The notes under the pieces: model-generated
What the model saw: the letters and a program-made list of their open reading frames with translations, nothing else
Told to the model about the DNA's origin: nothing
Databases searched by the model: none
Position numbers and translations under genes: made by a program
Shown here: positions 15,941 through 18,027 of the stretch, one piece after another
Numbering within the stretch: the stretch's first letter is position 1
Layout: each line of letters begins with the position of its first letter
From: UBA8914 sp034002905
GTDB taxonomy: Bacteria; Pseudomonadota; Alphaproteobacteria; UBA9219
Assembly: GCA_034002905.1 (NCBI GenBank)
Contig: JAVEZQ010000020.1
Coordinates: forward strand, 1 to 18,027
Direction of reading: 5' to 3'
DNA length: 18,027 bases

Positions 15941-16963
15941 ATGAAAAACAAACTGATGTATGGCGCAATCTCTTTTATCGCGTTAAGTTTGTTCGTTGCA
16001 TCATCGGCTTACGCAGAGGAAGAGTTGGAAGCTGATCCCAATGATACGACTCTGACCTCGACGTCCAGCACGTTGCAACCTACAGTGCAGGCAACTCAGA
16101 CCATTCTCGCAACAAATGCAGTTTTTGATCGTCTGGCTTCGATGAATATCGGTTACCCTTCTGATATTTCGGGACTGTCTTCAGGCGACGAAAAAATGGG
16201 AGTCAATCTGTGGGCCGCGCCCTACCTGACCTTCGCCAAAGACACGAATAGCGCAACAGCTTACGACAGCGACACGCAAGGCATCTTCTTCGGCGCGGAT
16301 TACAAAGTCGCGCCACGCTTGACGGCTGGCTTGATGTTAGGCGTTGACCACACAGAAGTTGACAGCCAGGTCAATGGCGGCGGGGCCGACACGGTGGGCG
16401 TTACGGTTGCCCCCTATGGTCGCTATATGCTCAACAAGACCTATGCGGTAGATGCGTCAATGGGCTATACGAACAGCAGCAGCGACAATGACCGCATCGA
16501 TGCAGGAACAGTCGTAACGGGCAACAGCGACGTGGACCGGTTCTTCTTCTCGGTTGGCTTTAACGGCAACTGGTGGCAAGACCGCTGGAACTTTTCTGGC
16601 CGCGTAGCAACCTCAAACTCCTATGATGACAGTGACGCCTACACTGAAAGTAACGGCACAGCCGTCGGAAGCAAATCAACATCCTTCGGACAGGTTCAGG
16701 TGGGTGGCACAGCCAGCTATTATTTCGAAAATGTCCGCCCGTGGATGAGCATGACCTATGCGTACGACTATAACCGCAAGCTACCGACCGTAGCCGCGAC
16801 ACAACAGCGCCCAAGCGATGATCGTGATCAATTCGTGCTAGGCTATGGCGCAACGCTTTTCAATGTGGGCATGGTCACGGCTGACCTGAGCGTGAAGCAT
16901 ACGCTTTTCAAGGAAAAGTACGACAACACCAACATTGGCTTGTCGCTTAGCACAAGCTTCTAA
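15941..16963 (+). CDS. Stand-alone autotransporter-type β-barrel outer membrane protein
   Basis: 340 residues. The signal peptide (1-25, cleavage after 'AYA') is followed by an acidic Ser/Thr-rich linker of about 60 residues. From about residue 85 the sequence is a run of alternating amphipathic β-strands ('GVNLWAAPYLTF', 'GIFFGADYKV', 'RLTAGLMLGVDHT', 'VTVAPYGRYML') to a C-terminal phenylalanine ('LSLSTSF'), the usual signal for outer-membrane assembly. The pattern matches the autotransporter β-domain, but the part before it is far too short to be a passenger. It may be a porin-like barrel or a passenger-less relative. AGAGGTGA precedes the ATG by a few bases. It appears to be a single-gene transcript with its own candidate promoter and a strong terminator. 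Cargo, pore or adhesion role unknown. Confidence 0.82.
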   Translation: MKNKLMYGAISFIALSLFVASSAYAEEELEADPNDTTLTSTSSTLQPTVQATQTILATNAVFDRLASMNIGYPSDISGLSSGDEKMGVNLWAAPYLTFAKDTNSATAYDSDTQGIFFGADYKVAPRLTAGLMLGVDHTEVDSQVNGGGADTVGVTVAPYGRYMLNKTYAVDASMGYTNSSSDNDRIDAGTVVTGNSDVDRFFFSVGFNGNWWQDRWNFSGRVATSNSYDDSDAYTESNGTAVGSKSTSFGQVQVGGTASYYFENVRPWMSMTYAYDYNRKLPTVAATQQRPSDDRDQFVLGYGATLFNVGMVTADLSVKHTLFKEKYDNTNIGLSLSTSF

Positions 16964-17003
16964 GAGCAAATAGGATCAGGGGTATAACTCCCGCGATCAA
17001 CAC

Positions 17004-17042
17004 AAAAGCCCCCTTGTTATACCTGACAGGGGGGCTTTTTTT
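17004..17042 (+). terminator. Strong intrinsic terminator of the β-barrel gene
   Basis: AAGCCCCCTTGT (17006-17017) pairs with ACAGGGGGGCTT (17026-17037) around an eight-base loop, with one G-T wobble. T residues run from 17036 to 17042. It is a classic Rho-independent terminator, about 40 bases past the stop of the β-barrel gene. The A residues on its left side could give weak function on the other strand. Confidence 0.88.
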
Positions 17043-17253
17043 ACATCATTATTAACCAAGACTCTCCTTCAGGAAGACGTCAGGGCAACTGGATGATACT
17101 TTGACAAAAAAAGGAATACGCCGCGCCCCACTGGGCAAAAGAACGCTCTCTGCCAGCAAAATCAATGATCACGCCAAGGCTGGCTTTAAAAAAAATTATT
17201 GCTAAATGGCACAAAGCTTGAAAAAATCCGAGATCAATGCGTCTTTTTATGCG

Positions 17254-17260
17254 AAAGAGG
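17254..17260 (+). promoter_or_regulatory. Ribosome binding site choosing the lipocalin start
   Basis: AAAGAGG ends six bases before the ATG at 17267. The two earlier in-frame ATGs at 17237 and 17249 have no such site, and the second lies too close to this one. The 17043-17253 stretch before it holds no gene that I can support and no convincing promoter. Confidence 0.6.
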
Positions 17261-17266
17261 CCTATC

Positions 17267-17851
17267 ATGCTGGCACTTCGATGGAAACAGATACAAAAAG
17301 CATCTTTTCTTGCGAGCAAAAAGTTCCTGCTGCTGCCTTTCGCTCTGTTGTCGCTTGCGGCTTGCTCCAATTTTGAAAAAGGTCCCGTCGGCAATCCCCA
17401 TGTGCCGGAGCCCGCGAAAGCTATTGAACTCAACCGCTATCTTGGACGTTGGTATGAAATTGCCCGCTATGAAGCCGGTTTCCAAAAAGGATGCGAATAC
17501 GTCACCGCTGATTACAGTTTGCGCCCTGATGGCAAGATCAAGGTTGTCAATGCCTGCCGCAGAGGTGGGCCAGACGCCCCTCGTGATTCAGTCGAGGGGC
17601 ATGCTTATGTCGTTGATGGTAGCCAGAACACGAAACTGCGCGTCACCTTCTTCTGGCCATTTTATGGAAACTATTGGGTTCTTGATCATGGCGATGCCTA
17701 TGACTGGGCGATTGTTGGTGAACCATCCGGCCATTATCTGTGGTTCTTAACCAGAGATCCGCATCCCTCCGATGAAACAATACAAAGGCTCAAAGACCGC
17801 GCCGCCCAAATGGGCTACAACCTCAAATTGCTGAGAATGACGCAACAGTAA
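17267..17851 (+). CDS. blc: Bacterial lipocalin, outer-membrane lipoprotein (Blc-like)
   Basis: 194 residues. A basic N-terminus and hydrophobic core end in the lipobox 'LAAC' (C33), so the mature protein is lipid-anchored. The lipocalin signature 'GRWYEIARY' at 60-68 carries the invariant Gly-x-Trp. Further conserved blocks are 'CEYVTADYSL', 'GKIKVVNACR' and 'GNYWVLDHGDAYDWAIVGEPSGHYLWFLTRDP', the last giving the two central strands of the barrel. E. coli Blc is about 177 residues, so length and layout fit. Blc-type lipocalins bind lysophospholipids or fatty acids at the outer membrane and are often stress-induced; that role is assumed here from the family. A possible bidirectional terminator lies downstream. 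Not linked in function to the polysaccharide operon as far as can be seen. Confidence 0.9.
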   Translation: MLALRWKQIQKASFLASKKFLLLPFALLSLAACSNFEKGPVGNPHVPEPAKAIELNRYLGRWYEIARYEAGFQKGCEYVTADYSLRPDGKIKVVNACRRGGPDAPRDSVEGHAYVVDGSQNTKLRVTFFWPFYGNYWVLDHGDAYDWAIVGEPSGHYLWFLTRDPHPSDETIQRLKDRAAQMGYNLKLLRMTQQ

Positions 17852-17936
17852 GGCGGTCATATTTCCGAGCACCACAGGCATTCAATAAAGGGAGCCCCCC
17901 CCAACATCGGACCTGCCCTCACTAAGCTTTTTGTAA

Positions 17937-17951
17937 ACCCCCTTAGGGGGT
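17937..17951. repeat. Near-perfect G/C-rich palindrome
   Basis: ACCCCC, three bases TTA, then GGGGGT forms a six-base-pair hairpin. No T run follows on the plus strand. On the minus strand it is followed by a T/A-mixed stretch, so it may be a weak terminator or simply a palindromic site in the gap after the lipocalin gene. Confidence 0.5.
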
Positions 17952-17978
17952 GACCTGAACCCCAGCTGATGTACCGAT

Positions 17979-18010
17979 AAAAAAGACCCCATAAAGGGGT
18001 CAATTTTTAT
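17979..18010 (-). terminator. Intrinsic terminator after the minus-strand tRNA (probably bidirectional)
   Basis: GACCCC (17985-17990) pairs with GGGGTC (17996-18001) around a five-base loop. On the minus strand the hairpin is followed by six T residues. On the plus strand it is followed by AATTTTTATT, so it can also stop transcription from the lipocalin gene. It lies directly after the tRNA 3' end. Confidence 0.75.
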
Positions 18011-18027
18011 TGGTAGCAGCGGAGGGA
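18011..18027 (-). tRNA. 3' end of a tRNA gene, cut by the window edge
   Basis: Read on the minus strand the last 17 bases are T-CCCTC-CGCTGCT-A-CCA. This fits the last T-loop base, the 3' half of the T stem starting with the invariant C61, the 3' half of the acceptor stem, an A discriminator and an encoded CCA. An intrinsic terminator starts only a few bases further on, as is usual for tRNA genes. The anticodon is outside the window, so the amino acid cannot be given. The predicted 5' acceptor half would read AGCAGCG. Confidence 0.68.

Noticed and set aside
17101..17129. Perfect TTGACA as a -35 for the lipocalin gene
   Set aside because: The expected -10 position is C/G-rich (CGCCCC) with no TATAAT-like sequence at 16-18 bases.
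17199..17227. TTGCTA-17-AAAAAT as a lipocalin promoter
   Set aside because: Each box matches only four of six bases and the region is A-rich, so chance matches are expected.
1..18027. CRISPR arrays, insertion sequences or transposase genes
   Set aside because: I looked for regularly spaced repeats and transposase motifs on both strands and saw none.

Overview
The window looks like chromosomal DNA from a Gram-negative proteobacterium. Lipoboxes, a β-barrel outer membrane protein, a bacterial lipocalin and GDP-heptose genes all point to a two-membrane envelope. Moderate GC and gene style make an alphaproteobacterium my best guess, but no rRNA or other strong taxonomic marker is present.

Bases 1-12008 are a tightly packed plus-strand surface-polysaccharide operon, already open at the left edge. 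In order it carries: a CgeB-like glycosyltransferase (5' truncated), an HddA-type heptose-7-phosphate kinase, a GDP-fucose-synthase/ColC-like reductase, the two halves of a split transketolase, a ColD/RfbH-like PLP enzyme with His in place of the catalytic Lys, an HddC-type heptose-1-phosphate guanylyltransferase, an NAD-dependent epimerase, a GT4 glycosyltransferase, an asparagine-synthase-like amidotransferase and a second GT4 glycosyltransferase. Most junctions overlap or are a few bases apart (GTGA, ATGA), so the genes are probably translated as a unit. A hairpin plus nine T residues just past the last gene probably ends the transcript.

The most interesting part is 1071-6722. hddA and hddC bracket a colitose-like module (ColC-like plus ColD-like) and a two-subunit transketolase. 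My inference is that the cluster makes a GDP-activated deoxyheptose, possibly with a 3-deoxy position and possibly with a two-carbon branch or extension. A 4,6-dehydratase, GmhA and GmhB would be needed and are not in the window.

Bases 12089-14928 are a minus-strand three-gene operon of exported proteins of unknown function: a proline-rich coiled-coil protein, a TPR-SH3b protein and a small glycine-rich protein. It diverges from a plus-strand α/β-hydrolase lipoprotein, and their start codons appear to overlap in one CATG.

Bases 15791-17042 carry a stand-alone autotransporter-type β-barrel protein with a candidate promoter and a strong intrinsic terminator. Then follow a lipocalin lipoprotein (17267-17851), a palindrome, and at the right edge an intrinsic terminator facing the 3' end of a minus-strand tRNA that continues outside the window.
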